64,000 bases of DNA from Anisakis pegreffii. Lineage: Eukaryota; Nematoda; Chromadorea; Rhabditida; Anisakidae. The stretch is from positions 62,001-126,000 of the forward strand of contig JAPYMA010000827.1 in the NCBI GenBank assembly GCA_035041965.1, in the 5' to 3' direction. Each line of letters opens with the position of its first letter. Positions within the stretch are counted from its first letter, which is position 1. This document shows positions 63,901 to 64,000 of this stretch, piece after piece. The notes below the pieces were generated by a model. That model did no database searches and was not told the DNA's origin. It saw nothing but the letters and a program-made list of their open reading frames with translations. The position numbers and the translations under genes were made by a program.

Positions 63901-64000
63901 CTGAAAAGAAATAGATCCTTTCTTAAATCTATTACAAATGAACACTGTGAAAACATTTCTCCAAGAGGTTCTATTTTTAGACGATTTTATTACTGGAAAA
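63901..64000 (-). other. Intron of hydroxylase copy 2 running off the window
   Basis: Starts (minus sense) outside the window and ends at the TTTTCAG acceptor of the exon with top coordinate 63900. No coding similarity to exon 3 of copy 1 is seen before the window end. Confidence 0.7.

Overview
The window looks like nuclear DNA of a chromadorean nematode. It is AT-rich. Genes are split by many introns with TTTCAG-type acceptors. There are two genes for the alpha subunit of collagen prolyl 4-hydroxylase, the cuticle-collagen enzyme. A ubiquitin fragment still carries 20 of the 22 bases of the nematode SL1 spliced leader at its 5' end. Species cannot be named; the 0.1-2.3 kb introns and large spacers fit a parasitic clade better than Caenorhabditis, but that is inference. 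Gene models below were assembled by hand from splice sites, reading-frame phase and family similarity.

Layout. (1) 1-5518 is mostly non-coding, with the SL1-tagged ubiquitin retrocopy (1008-1134, minus) and one unassigned GC-richer open frame (3169-3432, minus). (2) 5519-13143, plus: a 12-exon gene for a LAPTM-like four-transmembrane protein (about 648 residues) with a long His-, Arg/Ser- and Gly/Pro-rich cytoplasmic tail. Its second exon exists in three tandem versions (6034, 7147, 7577) with identical intron phases, so alternative splicing would swap the end of TM1 and the whole first extracytoplasmic loop. A 34-bp hairpin and an inverted exon fragment lie among these exons. (3) 13144-16535 holds a 16-bp minisatellite and no recognised gene. 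(4) 16536-24280, minus: a complete 9-exon class A peptide-type GPCR (495 residues). (5) 24281-50003 is a 25.7-kb stretch with no gene I can support, only short repeats. (6) 50004-56867, minus: a complete 12-exon prolyl 4-hydroxylase alpha subunit (552 residues). (7) 56868-60290 is a spacer. (8) 60291-63900 and beyond, minus: a second prolyl 4-hydroxylase alpha gene in tandem, exons 4-12 visible, the first exons lying past the window end. All eight internal exons it shares with copy 1 have exactly the same lengths.

How they work together. The two hydroxylase subunits would act with protein disulphide isomerase in the ER to hydroxylate proline in procollagens for cuticle and basement membrane. 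The GPCR and the LAPTM-like protein are unrelated membrane proteins. I see no operon: gaps between genes are kilobases long. The most unusual content is the alternative-exon cluster with its RNA-structure potential, the spliced-leader-tagged retrocopy, and a probable GC-AG intron in the second hydroxylase gene.
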